Assembly: GCA_937907435.1 (NCBI GenBank)
Contig: CALCIA010000035.1
Span: forward strand, 1 to 24,052
Length of the DNA: 24,052 nucleotides
DNA from: an uncultured Actinomycetes bacterium
GTDB taxonomy: Bacteria > Actinomycetota > Thermoleophilia > Solirubrobacterales > 70-9
Direction of reading: 5' to 3'
A model generated the notes under the pieces. That model did not search any database. It saw only the letters and a list, made by a program, of their open reading frames with translations, and had not been told where the DNA came from. The position numbers and the translations under genes are program-made. Positions 15,835-24,052 of this stretch are shown piece by piece (the stretch's first letter is position 1; every line of letters begins with the position of its first letter).

Positions 15835-16155
15835 CTAGAGGCGGATCTCGATGTCGACGCCGGCCGGCAGCGAGTCGAGGCGCTGCAGCGAGTCGACCGT
15901 TTTCGGCGAGGGCTGGAGGATGTCGATGAGCCGCTTGTGGGTGCGGATCTCGAAATGCTCGCGCGAATCCTTGTCCTTGAACGGGGAGCGGATCACGCAG
16001 TAGACGTTTTTCTCGGTGGGCAGGGGCACGGGACCCGACACGGTGGCACCGGTGCGCTCCGCCGTCTCGACGATCTCGCGGGCGGCGCGATCGATCGCGT
16101 CGTGGTCGTAGGCCTTCAGCCTGATTCGAATTTTCTGTGCCGCTATGGCTGCCAC
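15835..16155 (-). CDS. rpsJ: Small-subunit ribosomal protein uS10
   Basis: A 106-aa 30S head protein, also the NusE antitermination factor, and first gene of the S10 cluster. It contains KIRIRLKAYDHDAIDRAARE, GPVPLPTEKNVYCVIRSPF, DSREHFEIRTHKRLIDI and LPAGVDIEIRL. The start is GTG at 16155; only a weak purine-rich region (AGAAGAGAGA) precedes it. A 153-bp gap with GC-rich hairpins separates it from tuf, so it may begin a new transcript or continue from tuf. Confidence 0.97.
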   Translation of the reverse strand: MAAIAAQKIRIRLKAYDHDAIDRAAREIVETAERTGATVSGPVPLPTEKNVYCVIRSPFKDKDSREHFEIRTHKRLIDILQPSPKTVDSLQRLDSLPAGVDIEIRL

Positions 16156-16193
16156 TTGGAAATCTCTCTTCTTCTCGTCTTAGGGCGCAAAGA

Positions 16194-16264
16194 GGGCGGG
16201 GCCCCTTGCTTCTGGGGCGCCGCCCCGGTCGTATGTCTTTGCGGTTGTCCGCCCCGGAGGGCGG
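16194..16264 (-). terminator. Two GC-rich hairpins between tuf and rpsJ
   Basis: Arms 16194-16205 and 16214-16225 pair at 11 of 12 positions around an 8-nt loop. A second stem, CCGCCC/GGGCGG (16249-16254 with 16259-16264), encloses four bases. On the minus strand they follow the tuf stop by about 45 nt. Only a short T-containing stretch follows, so they may cause partial termination or act as an rpsJ leader structure. The rest of the 16156-16308 gap shows no ORF. Confidence 0.45.
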
Positions 16265-16308
16265 TCGGGGCGGGCGTCACGGCCCCGCCCCTGGTGCTGC
16301 AGGGGTCC

Positions 16309-17496
<1,188 letters not shown>

Positions 17497-17568
17497 TCTC
17501 TTCCGTTTGCCCTTTCGAAGGTCGTTGTTCTGTCTGGTTTACGTGCTTCAGTAATTTGAGCGGTGCCT

Positions 17569-17601
17569 GGCAGGGACTTTTCCATGCAGATTGGCCCTGC
17601 C
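17569..17601 (-). repeat. Leader hairpin upstream of tuf
   Basis: GGCAGGG (17569-17575) and CCCTGCC (17595-17601) pair around 19 nt. It lies in the predicted tuf 5' leader, about 75-105 nt before the start codon, and has no T-tract. It could be a terminator for fusA readthrough or a leader structure. Confidence 0.35.
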
Positions 17602-17618
17602 TGCGGGCGAACCTGGGA

Positions 17619-17624
17619 AATATA
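17619..17624 (-). promoter_or_regulatory. Candidate -10 element upstream of tuf
   Basis: The minus strand reads TATATT, one base from the TATAAT consensus, in the fusA-tuf gap about 120 nt before the tuf ATG. It sits in the loop of a 6-bp inverted repeat (ACCTGG/CCAGGT, 17611-17631). No convincing -35 is seen. It would give tuf a leader of about 115 nt and a promoter independent of fusA. Confidence 0.35.
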
Positions 17625-17666
17625 GCCAGGTCGGGCCCTCGGCAGCGTTCCGCCTGTCGAGTGTTC

Positions 17667-19778
<2,112 letters not shown>

Positions 19779-19883
19779 GGTTCCGATCGGTGGGGTTGAG
19801 GTCTTGGTCTCTTGTGAAGTCTTGGTCGTGCGGGGTTGCTCAGGGTGAAACGGCCGCGATCCGGCGCTACTCGGGATCGGCGC

Positions 19884-19905
19884 AAAAAAAAGGCCCCAGG
19901 GGGCC
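19884..19905 (-). terminator. Intrinsic terminator in the fusA 5' leader
   Basis: Read on the minus strand: GGCCC, CCTG loop, GGGCC, then eight T. It is the only stem-plus-T-run terminator I found in the window. It lies about 106 nt before the fusA ATG and about 35-55 nt after a predicted start of transcription. Flanking complementary 7-mers (GCTCAGG 19838-19844 and CCTGAGC 19932-19938) could enclose it in a larger stem. It either attenuates fusA transcription or stops antisense transcription from the divergent genes. Confidence 0.7.
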
Positions 19906-19946
19906 CGGCGAAGCCAACGGCGGGAAAACAGCCTGAGCGACGCGCG

Positions 19947-19975
19947 ATGATAGCAGCGCCCGGCCCTCGCGTCAT
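19947..19975 (-). promoter_or_regulatory. Candidate sigma70-type promoter for fusA
   Basis: The minus strand has ATGACG (19970-19975, four of six matches to TTGACA) and TATCAT (19947-19952, five of six to TATAAT) separated by 17 bp. Transcription would start near 19940, giving fusA a leader of about 160 nt that runs through the T8 terminator. The hexamers overlap the start codons of the divergent membrane-protein gene. Confidence 0.45.
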
Positions 19976-20765
19976 GCGCTTCAGTCGACGCGTCGACCGG
20001 GCGGCGAATCGCGCCCTCGAACGTTCCCACCCCCCGCTGCGATGGGCATGGCGCGCGGCCGTCCCGGCGCTGCTCGCCGCCGCGGCGCTCGCCTGGCGGG
20101 GGCTGCGGCCGCTGCTGCGCGGGCTCTTCCTGGCGCTGGCGCTGGCCGAGAGCGCGCTGCGGGCGCTCGGGCGCGGCGCGGCGCGGGCGGCGACCGCGAC
20201 GTCTACGGTACTGACGCCGCGGCGCGGGATCGGGCTGGCGATCGCCGCCGCGGGCGGCCTCCTCGTCGTCTCCCAGTTCCTCGACTACCACGGGGTGCAG
20301 ATCGGCGGTCACAGCTACGCGGGGCTGCCCGGCGCGGCCAAGCCGCCGACCGTCGACCTGAAGACGGCGGGCGAGGCGCACTCATATGTGTTGGTCCCGG
20401 TGGGGGCGATCGTCGTCGCCCTGGGCCTGGCGATGATCTGGCGCGGAGGCCGCGTGGGACGCCTGGCCGCCCTCGGCTCGATCCTCGCCGGTGCCGCCTC
20501 CCTGGCGGTCATACTGCTCGTCGATCTCCCCCACGGAACCGACGTGGGAGCGCAGTCGTCGCGCTTCGCCGGCGCCTCGGCGGTGCTCGAAAAGGGGTTC
20601 GCGGCGGAGCTCGCCGCGGCCGGGGGTGTGGTTTTGGGCGGCTTGCTCTACTATGCGCGGCCGTGCCTAATACGAATCAGCTTGTCAGGAAGGGGCGCAA
20701 GCGCCCGAAGAAGAAGACCACGACGCCGGGCCTCAAGTCGGGCCAGGGTCGCAAGAAGCGCGTAG
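19947..20765 (+). CDS. Multi-pass membrane protein of unknown function, overlapping rpsL
   Basis: I do not recognise the family. From ATG 19947 the ORF is 272 aa; ATG 19974 (MRFSRRVDR) is equally plausible and neither has a ribosome-binding site. Hydrophobic segments lie near residues 33-50 and 55-72 (weaker), 95-112, 147-165, 171-193 and 218-236, with an Arg-rich N-terminus and a polar loop (FLDYHGVQIGGHSYAGLPG) between two of them. No stop occurs before rpsL starts, so the last 34 codons run through the rpsL 5' end in another frame and give an Arg-rich tail that is probably a by-product of that overlap. It could be co-transcribed with rpsL, and its 3' end contains the proposed rpsL promoter. 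The hydrophobic pattern supports a real gene. Confidence 0.6.
   Translation: MIAAPGPRVMRFSRRVDRAANRALERSHPPLRWAWRAAVPALLAAAALAWRGLRPLLRGLFLALALAESALRALGRGAARAATATSTVLTPRRGIGLAIAAAGGLLVVSQFLDYHGVQIGGHSYAGLPGAAKPPTVDLKTAGEAHSYVLVPVGAIVVALGLAMIWRGGRVGRLAALGSILAGAASLAVILLVDLPHGTDVGAQSSRFAGASAVLEKGFAAELAAAGGVVLGGLLYYARPCLIRISLSGRGASARRRRPRRRASSRARVARSA
20649..20654 (+). promoter_or_regulatory. Candidate -10 element for leaderless rpsL mRNA
   Basis: TACTAT is followed by 8 nt and then the rpsL GTG at 20663. No Shine-Dalgarno precedes the GTG. The hexamer and spacing suit a leaderless transcript. No clear -35; TGTGGT (20627-20632) is a poor match. The site is inside the 3' end of the upstream membrane-protein ORF. 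Confidence 0.4.
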
Positions 20766-21058
20766 CTGCCCCGCAGCGGCGCGGCGTCTGCACCCGCGTC
20801 GCCACGGTCACCCCGAAGAAGCCGAACTCGGCGCTGCGCAAGATCGCGCGTGTCCGGCTCACCAACGGGATGGAGGTCACCACCTACATCCCGGGCGAGG
20901 GGCACAACCTTCAGGAGCACTCCGTCGTCCTGATCCGCGGTGGTCGCGTCAAGGACCTGCCGGGCGTCCGTTACAAGGTCGTCCGGGGCACGCTCGACGC
21001 CGCCGGCGTCTCCGACCGCAAGCAGGCCCGCTCCCGCTACGGCGTGAAAGCTTCCTGA
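20663..21058 (+). CDS. rpsL: Small-subunit ribosomal protein uS12
   Basis: A 30S decoding-centre protein and the site of streptomycin-resistance mutations. 131 aa from GTG at 20663, reading PNTNQLVRKGRKRPKKK after the start. It includes RGVCTRVATVTPKKPNSALRK, with the streptomycin-relevant lysine at K53 (K42 in E. coli numbering), GEGHNLQEHSVVLIRGGRVK and DLPGVRYKVVRG. Compared with common S12 proteins there is an insertion of about nine residues (SGQGRKKRV, near 26-34) between PGLK and AAPQRRG. The stop overlaps the rpsG ATG (TGATG). It is divergent from fusA-tuf, unlike the usual str operon. Confidence 0.97.
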   Translation: MPNTNQLVRKGRKRPKKKTTTPGLKSGQGRKKRVAAPQRRGVCTRVATVTPKKPNSALRKIARVRLTNGMEVTTYIPGEGHNLQEHSVVLIRGGRVKDLPGVRYKVVRGTLDAAGVSDRKQARSRYGVKAS

Positions 21059-21528
21059 TGCCGCGTCGTTCCGCAGCCACCGTACGGCCGATCGAGCCGG
21101 ATGCCCGCAACCGCAACCGGCTTGTCCAGCAGCTGATCAACAAGGTGATGAGCGACGGCAAGAAGAGCCTTGCCGAGCGGATCGTCTACGACAGCCTTGC
21201 GATCGTCGGCGAGCGCACCGGGGAGGATCCGGTGGAGACGCTCGAGTCCGCGATCAAAACCCTGACCCCGGTCCTCGAGGTCCGCTCCCGCCGCGTCGGC
21301 GGCGCGACCTACCAGGTGCCGGTCGAGGTGCCCGCGCGCCGCGCCCGCACCCTCGCCGTCCGCTGGCTCGTCCAATACGCCCGCGCCCGGCGCGAGTACT
21401 CGATGGCCGAGCGCCTCGCCGGGGAGATCCTCGACGCGAACCAGCAGCAGGGCAGCGCTTGGAAGCGGAAGGACGACATTTACCGCATGGCGCAGGCCAA
21501 TAAGGCTTTCGCTCATTATCGGTGGTGA
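21058..21528 (+). CDS. rpsG: Small-subunit ribosomal protein uS7
   Basis: A 156-aa primary 16S rRNA-binding protein of the 30S head; in enteric bacteria it represses the str operon. It begins MPRRSAATVRPIEPD, includes LINKVMSDGKKSLAERIVYD, EVRSRRVGGATYQVPVEV, and ends MAQANKAFAHYRW. Full length and normal. It is translationally coupled to rpsL. A 6-bp hairpin (CTGAGG/CCTCAG, 21533-21560) follows the stop. Confidence 0.98.
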   Translation: MPRRSAATVRPIEPDARNRNRLVQQLINKVMSDGKKSLAERIVYDSLAIVGERTGEDPVETLESAIKTLTPVLEVRSRRVGGATYQVPVEVPARRARTLAVRWLVQYARARREYSMAERLAGEILDANQQQGSAWKRKDDIYRMAQANKAFAHYRW

Positions 21529-21635
21529 GGTCCTGAGGGCGCTCCTGGCGGTGTCCTCAGTCGTTCGGGTCGGGTCACGCACGTCAGTGCGCTCCCCTCG
21601 CCTCACTCCCTGCGTCCTTGCCAGCCACACCCTCA

Positions 21636-21663
21636 GGGCCTCATCGCAATTCCGATGAGGCCC
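21636..21663 (+). repeat. 11-bp perfect hairpin enclosing the start codon of the next gene
   Basis: GGGCCTCATCG (21636-21646) pairs perfectly with CGATGAGGCCC (21653-21663) around CAATTC. The ATG at 21655 lies in the right arm. Its left arm overlaps by two bases a segment (CCCTCAGG, 21630-21637) that can instead pair with CCTGAGGG just after rpsG (21532-21539). It may be a terminator for rpsL-rpsG without a U-run, a translational switch, or both. Bases 21529-21654 hold no other feature. Confidence 0.6.
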
Positions 21664-22146
21664 GTTCTCGCGGTCGATGTCGACGGGGTCATCTCGCTGT
21701 TCGGCTTCGACACGCCGCCACCGCCGGCCGAGGCGCGGTACCAGCTGGTCGACGGGATGCTCCACTGCATCTCGCTGCGGGCGGGCGAGCGGCTGCAGCG
21801 GCTGGCCGAGCACTTCGAACTGATCTGGGCGACCGGCTGGGAGGAGAAAGCCAACTTCTACCTCCCCACCATGCTCGGCCTCGCCGAGCTCCCCCACCTC
21901 ACCTTCGACGGCGCCGCCCGCTTCGGCTCGGCGCACTGGAAGCTCGGGCCGCTCGACGAGTACGGCCGCGGCCGGGCGCTCGCCTGGCTCGACGACAACT
22001 TCGACGAGAGCTGCTACCGCTGGGCGCGCGGGCGGAAGGAGCCGACCCTGCTGGTGCCCACCGACCCCGAGAAGGGCCTGCAAGAGGTGGAAACCGAAGC
22101 GCTGATCGCCTGGGGCCGGAGCCTGGCGATCGAGGGCGGCGGCTGA
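21655..22146 (+). CDS. HAD-like domain protein (HAD_SAK_2-type)
   Basis: A 163-aa protein of the haloacid-dehalogenase fold. Motif I is VDVDGVI with predicted nucleophile D8 and D10; motif II resembles IWATGW (T60); K96 lies in HWK; motif IV is WLDDNFDE (D113, D114). The architecture resembles small actinobacterial HAD proteins grouped as HAD_SAK_2, a name derived from RNA-repair fusions; the substrate is unknown and a phosphatase role is only inferred. The start ATG lies inside a strong hairpin and has no Shine-Dalgarno. Its position after rpsG suggests possible co-transcription. Confidence 0.75.
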   Translation: MRPVLAVDVDGVISLFGFDTPPPPAEARYQLVDGMLHCISLRAGERLQRLAEHFELIWATGWEEKANFYLPTMLGLAELPHLTFDGAARFGSAHWKLGPLDEYGRGRALAWLDDNFDESCYRWARGRKEPTLLVPTDPEKGLQEVETEALIAWGRSLAIEGGG

Positions 22147-22188
22147 GAAATCCCGGCGAGCGGGTACCGAAGGTCATGCGCGAACCCC

Positions 22189-22194
22189 TAGAAT
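22189..22194 (+). promoter_or_regulatory. Candidate -10 element before the small membrane protein
   Basis: TAGAAT is followed by 10 nt and the GTG at 22205. This is the same arrangement as for rpsL, adk, map and the monooxygenase, with slightly longer spacing. No -35 seen. Confidence 0.3.
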
Positions 22195-22204
22195 CGGTGT
22201 CGTC

Positions 22205-22537
22205 GTGACGGGTTTCTGGCCGATCATCTTTCTTGCCGTGGTGCTCAAGATTCCGGTCTTGGGAGCACTCTGGCTGGTCTGGTGGGCGGCCCACCAGGAG
22301 AACCCGCAGCCCGAGGAGGCGGGAGAAGGCGGCAGCAACAAACGTCGCAAGATGCCGCCGAAACTGCCCCGCGGCCCACGCCGCGGACCCCATGGCGGCG
22401 GCGCCGCCATGCCGCTGCCGGACTGCCCGCCGGGCGGCCGCACGCGGATCGTCAGGCCGGCAGCGAATCCCGCTTTCGCTCGCGCCGGATCGCACGCAGA
22501 TAGGGATAAAAGTCGACCTCGACGGTATGACGCTTAG
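22205..22537 (+). CDS. Small single-helix membrane protein, unknown function
   Basis: A 110-aa ORF with GTG start. Residues 5-28 form one hydrophobic helix (WPIIFLAVVLKIPVLGALWL). A basic, Pro/Gly-rich cytoplasmic-type tail follows (NKRRKMPPKLPRGPRRGP). I do not recognise a family. The last 86 bp overlap the convergent monooxygenase gene, so the C-terminus beyond about residue 82 may be by-product sequence of that overlap. The membrane helix followed by a charged tail is a common pattern in short actinobacterial proteins, which supports a real gene. Confidence 0.5.
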   Translation: MTGFWPIIFLAVVLKIPVLGALWLVWWAAHQENPQPEEAGEGGSNKRRKMPPKLPRGPRRGPHGGGAAMPLPDCPPGGRTRIVRPAANPAFARAGSHADRDKSRPRRYDA

Positions 22538-23768
22538 AGGCGATGAAGCGCTTCCGCTGCTTCTCTTCCTCGACCGCGATCTCCCGCCGCATCTCCGCCG
22601 GCGACGGTAGCGCCGCCTGGCCCGTCAGCAGGTCGGCGATCCATTCGACCTGCGCCTCCGCCAGCGGCATGATCGGCCCGAGCGGCTGGATGAAGCCGAT
22701 GAAGTAGAGGCCGGGTCGCTCGACCGAGACGACGCGGCGAAATAGCGGCAGCTTGTTGTCGGGGGCCGCGAAGATCTCCGGGCGGAAGAACGGGAAGGTG
22801 ATTTTGTAGCCCGTGCAGTAGACGACGAGGTCGACCTCCTCCTCCGAGCCGTCGACGAAGCGGACGCCGCGCCCGCCGGTGAAGCGGTCGATGTTCGGCT
22901 TCGCGGTGATGTCGCCGTGGCCGAGGCGGGGCAGGAGCTCCGAGGACACGGTCGGGTGCGCCTCGAGCAGCCGGTGGTCGGGCTTCGGCAGGCCGTAGTC
23001 GGTCGGGTCGCCGACCGCCACCTTCAGCTGCCTCCCCATCACCGCCCGCATCACCGGGATCGGCGCCAGGCCGGTGACCTGGTTGGCGATCTCGTCGATC
23101 GGCTTGCCGTTCAGGTACTTGGGCAGGACCCAGGCGCCGCGGCGGGTGGCGAGGAAGGTCTTCTCGCCGATCCGCGACGACTCGACCGCGATGTCGACGG
23201 CGGAGTTGCCGATCCCCAGCACCAGCACGCGCTTGCCCCGCAAGACGTCGGGCTCGCGATATTCGTGCGCGTGGATCTGCTCCCCCTCGAAGTCCTCCGA
23301 GCGAGGGAAGGCCGGTTCCGGCCAGCGGGCGTCCCAGTGGTGACCGTTGGCGACGAACACGGCGCCATAGCGACTCGTCGCGCGCCCCTCGGGCCCCTCG
23401 ACGGTGACGTCCCACTCCCCCGCGCTGCCCTCGACCGGCACCACGTCCACCACCTCAGTGTGGAACGTGATCCGCTCGCGCAGCCGATAACGATCGACGA
23501 CTTCGTCGAAGTAGGCGGCCATCTGAAAATGGTCGGGATAGTCGGGATAGCTGTCGGGCATCGGCAGCGATCTGAACGCCATCACCCGTCGCGACGTGTT
23601 GATGTGCAGCGACCGATACGCCGACGACATCCCGTTGTCGTTTTCATACCGCCAGTTCCCCCCGACCTGCGACCCCTTCTCGAAGCAGTCGTAGTCGATC
23701 CCCCGCGCCTGCAGCACCTGCGCCGCCGCAACCCCCGATCCCCCCGCCCCGATGATGCACGCTTTCAT
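22452..23768 (-). CDS. Flavin-containing monooxygenase (FMO family)
   Basis: An FAD- and NADPH-dependent class B monooxygenase, 438 aa from ATG at 23768. The FAD-binding GxGxxG is G7-A-G-G-S-G12, and KGSQVGGNWRY follows. The FMO signature FxGxxxHxxxY is FEGEQIHAHEY (160-170), ending in Tyr as in FMOs rather than Trp as in Baeyer-Villiger enzymes. The NADPH-binding motif is LGIGNSAVDIA (from 184). YCTGYKITFPFF is the conserved C-terminal CTGY element. The ORF is open to 23978, but the first 70 codons run through repeats and have no homology. No Shine-Dalgarno is present; TACTCT lies 6 nt before the ATG. Substrate unknown (nitrogen, sulfur or ketone oxidation). Confidence 0.93.
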   Translation of the reverse strand: MKACIIGAGGSGVAAAQVLQARGIDYDCFEKGSQVGGNWRYENDNGMSSAYRSLHINTSRRVMAFRSLPMPDSYPDYPDHFQMAAYFDEVVDRYRLRERITFHTEVVDVVPVEGSAGEWDVTVEGPEGRATSRYGAVFVANGHHWDARWPEPAFPRSEDFEGEQIHAHEYREPDVLRGKRVLVLGIGNSAVDIAVESSRIGEKTFLATRRGAWVLPKYLNGKPIDEIANQVTGLAPIPVMRAVMGRQLKVAVGDPTDYGLPKPDHRLLEAHPTVSSELLPRLGHGDITAKPNIDRFTGGRGVRFVDGSEEEVDLVVYCTGYKITFPFFRPEIFAAPDNKLPLFRRVVSVERPGLYFIGFIQPLGPIMPLAEAQVEWIADLLTGQAALPSPAEMRREIAVEEEKQRKRFIASKRHTVEVDFYPYLRAIRRERKRDSLPA

Positions 23769-23774
23769 GTCGAG

Positions 23775-23780
23775 AGAGTA
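23775..23780 (-). promoter_or_regulatory. Candidate -10 element for leaderless monooxygenase mRNA
   Basis: The minus strand reads TACTCT, then 6 nt, then the ATG at 23768. The same spacing is seen at adk. The -35 position falls in the adjacent G-run tract and does not match consensus. Confidence 0.4.
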
Positions 23781-23792
23781 GCCGAGGCGGGC

Positions 23793-23820
23793 GGGGGTTC
23801 GGGGGTTCGGGGGGCGGGGG
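23793..23820 (+). promoter_or_regulatory. G-quadruplex-forming motif upstream of the monooxygenase
   Basis: The plus strand shows four long G-runs: G5, TTC, G5, TTC, G6, C, G5. Loops of 3, 3 and 1 nt meet the standard G4 pattern. It lies 12-40 bp upstream of the predicted -10 of the monooxygenase gene, on its template strand. Structure and any regulatory role are inferred. Confidence 0.55.
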
Positions 23821-23821
23821 C

Positions 23822-23911
23822 TCGGGGACCCGCAAGCTGTCGCCCGGAAGGGATGGGATCTCGCAAGCTGTCGCCCGGTAAGGGACCCGCCCCTCTCGCC
23901 ACGGCCCGGGC
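23822..23911 (+). repeat. Right copy of the interspersed repeat, inverted relative to 1-90
   Basis: Contains two copies of GCAAGCTGTCGCCCGG starting at 23832 and 23863, a 31-bp period. Its reverse complement matches bases 1-90 at roughly 90% identity. It lies upstream of the monooxygenase gene. Confidence 0.8.
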
Positions 23912-23940
23912 AGGCTGTGGCCGTGGCGAGAGGGGCGGGT
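23885..23940. repeat. Perfect 22-bp palindromic hairpin
   Basis: Arms 23885-23906 and 23919-23940 are perfectly complementary around a 12-nt loop. The left arm is part of the repeat shared with the other end of the window. It has no T-run. The remaining 23941-24052 has a 12-bp palindrome, CACGGATCCGTG (23998-24009), and an 8-bp inverted repeat (CGTCACGG/CCGTGACG, 23973-24012); I see no gene there. Confidence 0.85.
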
Positions 23941-24052
23941 GTGCGGAAGGTGTGGAGGGTCGTGCGCGGGAGCGTCACGGGGGTGCGTCGGGAGTGGCAC
24001 GGATCCGTGACGGGACGCCCACGACGGGCGCCGGGGGCCGGGTCCTCGAACG

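Noticed and set aside
19779..20381. In-frame N-terminal extension of fusA by 201 codons
   Set aside because: No EF-G homology, runs through a terminator hairpin and antisense to another gene; the MARSFPLEKTRNIGIMAHID start is the family start.
21618..22208. 196-codon open frame overlapping the HAD gene
   Set aside because: Alternative frame of the same stretch, with Arg/Ala/Gly-dominated composition and no motifs; the HAD frame has DxD and DD motifs.
23769..23978. 70-codon N-terminal extension of the monooxygenase
   Set aside because: Runs through the interspersed repeat and G-run tract; the FAD-binding fold begins directly at MKACIIGAGGSG.

Overview
This is a high-G+C bacterial window carrying the S10-spc ribosomal-protein cluster, flanked by elongation-factor genes and a few accessory genes. 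Zinc-ribbon (type Z) S14, the gene order secY-adk-map, long ribosomal-protein extensions and frequent TGATG/ATGA/GTGA stop-start overlaps point to a deep-branching actinobacterium. The class Thermoleophilia (Solirubrobacterales-like) is my best guess from gene style; I could not run a phylogeny.

Layout. Bases 1-133 hold one arm of an interspersed repeat. On the minus strand, reading from high to low coordinates, come fusA, tuf, then rpsJ-rplC-rplD-rplW-rplB-rpsS-rplV-rpsC-rplP-rpmC-rpsQ-rplN-rplX-rplE-rpsN(Z)-rpsH-rplF-rplR-rpsE-rpmD-rplO-secY. A 309-bp gap full of hairpins follows, then adk, map and a secreted penicillin-acylase-family protein. The plus strand from about 19.9 kb carries a membrane protein of unknown function, rpsL, rpsG, a HAD-like protein and a small one-helix membrane protein. 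A flavin-containing monooxygenase lies convergently on the minus strand, and a second, inverted copy of the 5' repeat follows at 23.82-23.94 kb.

How it works together. The minus-strand block makes most large- and small-subunit proteins of the S10/spc set, the two translation GTPases, the SecY channel, adenylate kinase and methionine aminopeptidase, that is, translation, nascent-chain export and N-terminal maturation. The usual str operon (rpsL-rpsG-fusA-tuf) is split here: rpsL-rpsG are divergent from fusA-tuf. The block infA-rpmJ-rpsM-rpsK-rpsD-rpoA-rplQ that often follows map is not in this window; a penicillin-acylase gene occupies that place.

Most notable points. (1) Several ribosomal proteins carry long, low-complexity, charged extensions: an Arg-Gly tail on S3, a Lys/Ala/Glu head on L22, an acidic tail on L5, an acidic-then-basic head on S17, and a short acidic tail on S5. 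(2) A strong intrinsic terminator (GGCCC stem plus T8) lies in the fusA leader, downstream of a plausible promoter, suggesting attenuation. (3) Five genes that appear to start transcription units have a TANNNT -10-like hexamer 6-10 nt before the start codon and no Shine-Dalgarno sequence, suggesting leaderless mRNAs. (4) About 90% identical inverted repeats lie at the two ends of the window. (5) The rpsL start lies inside the 3' end of a membrane-protein ORF. No rRNA, tRNA, CRISPR array or transposase gene was seen.
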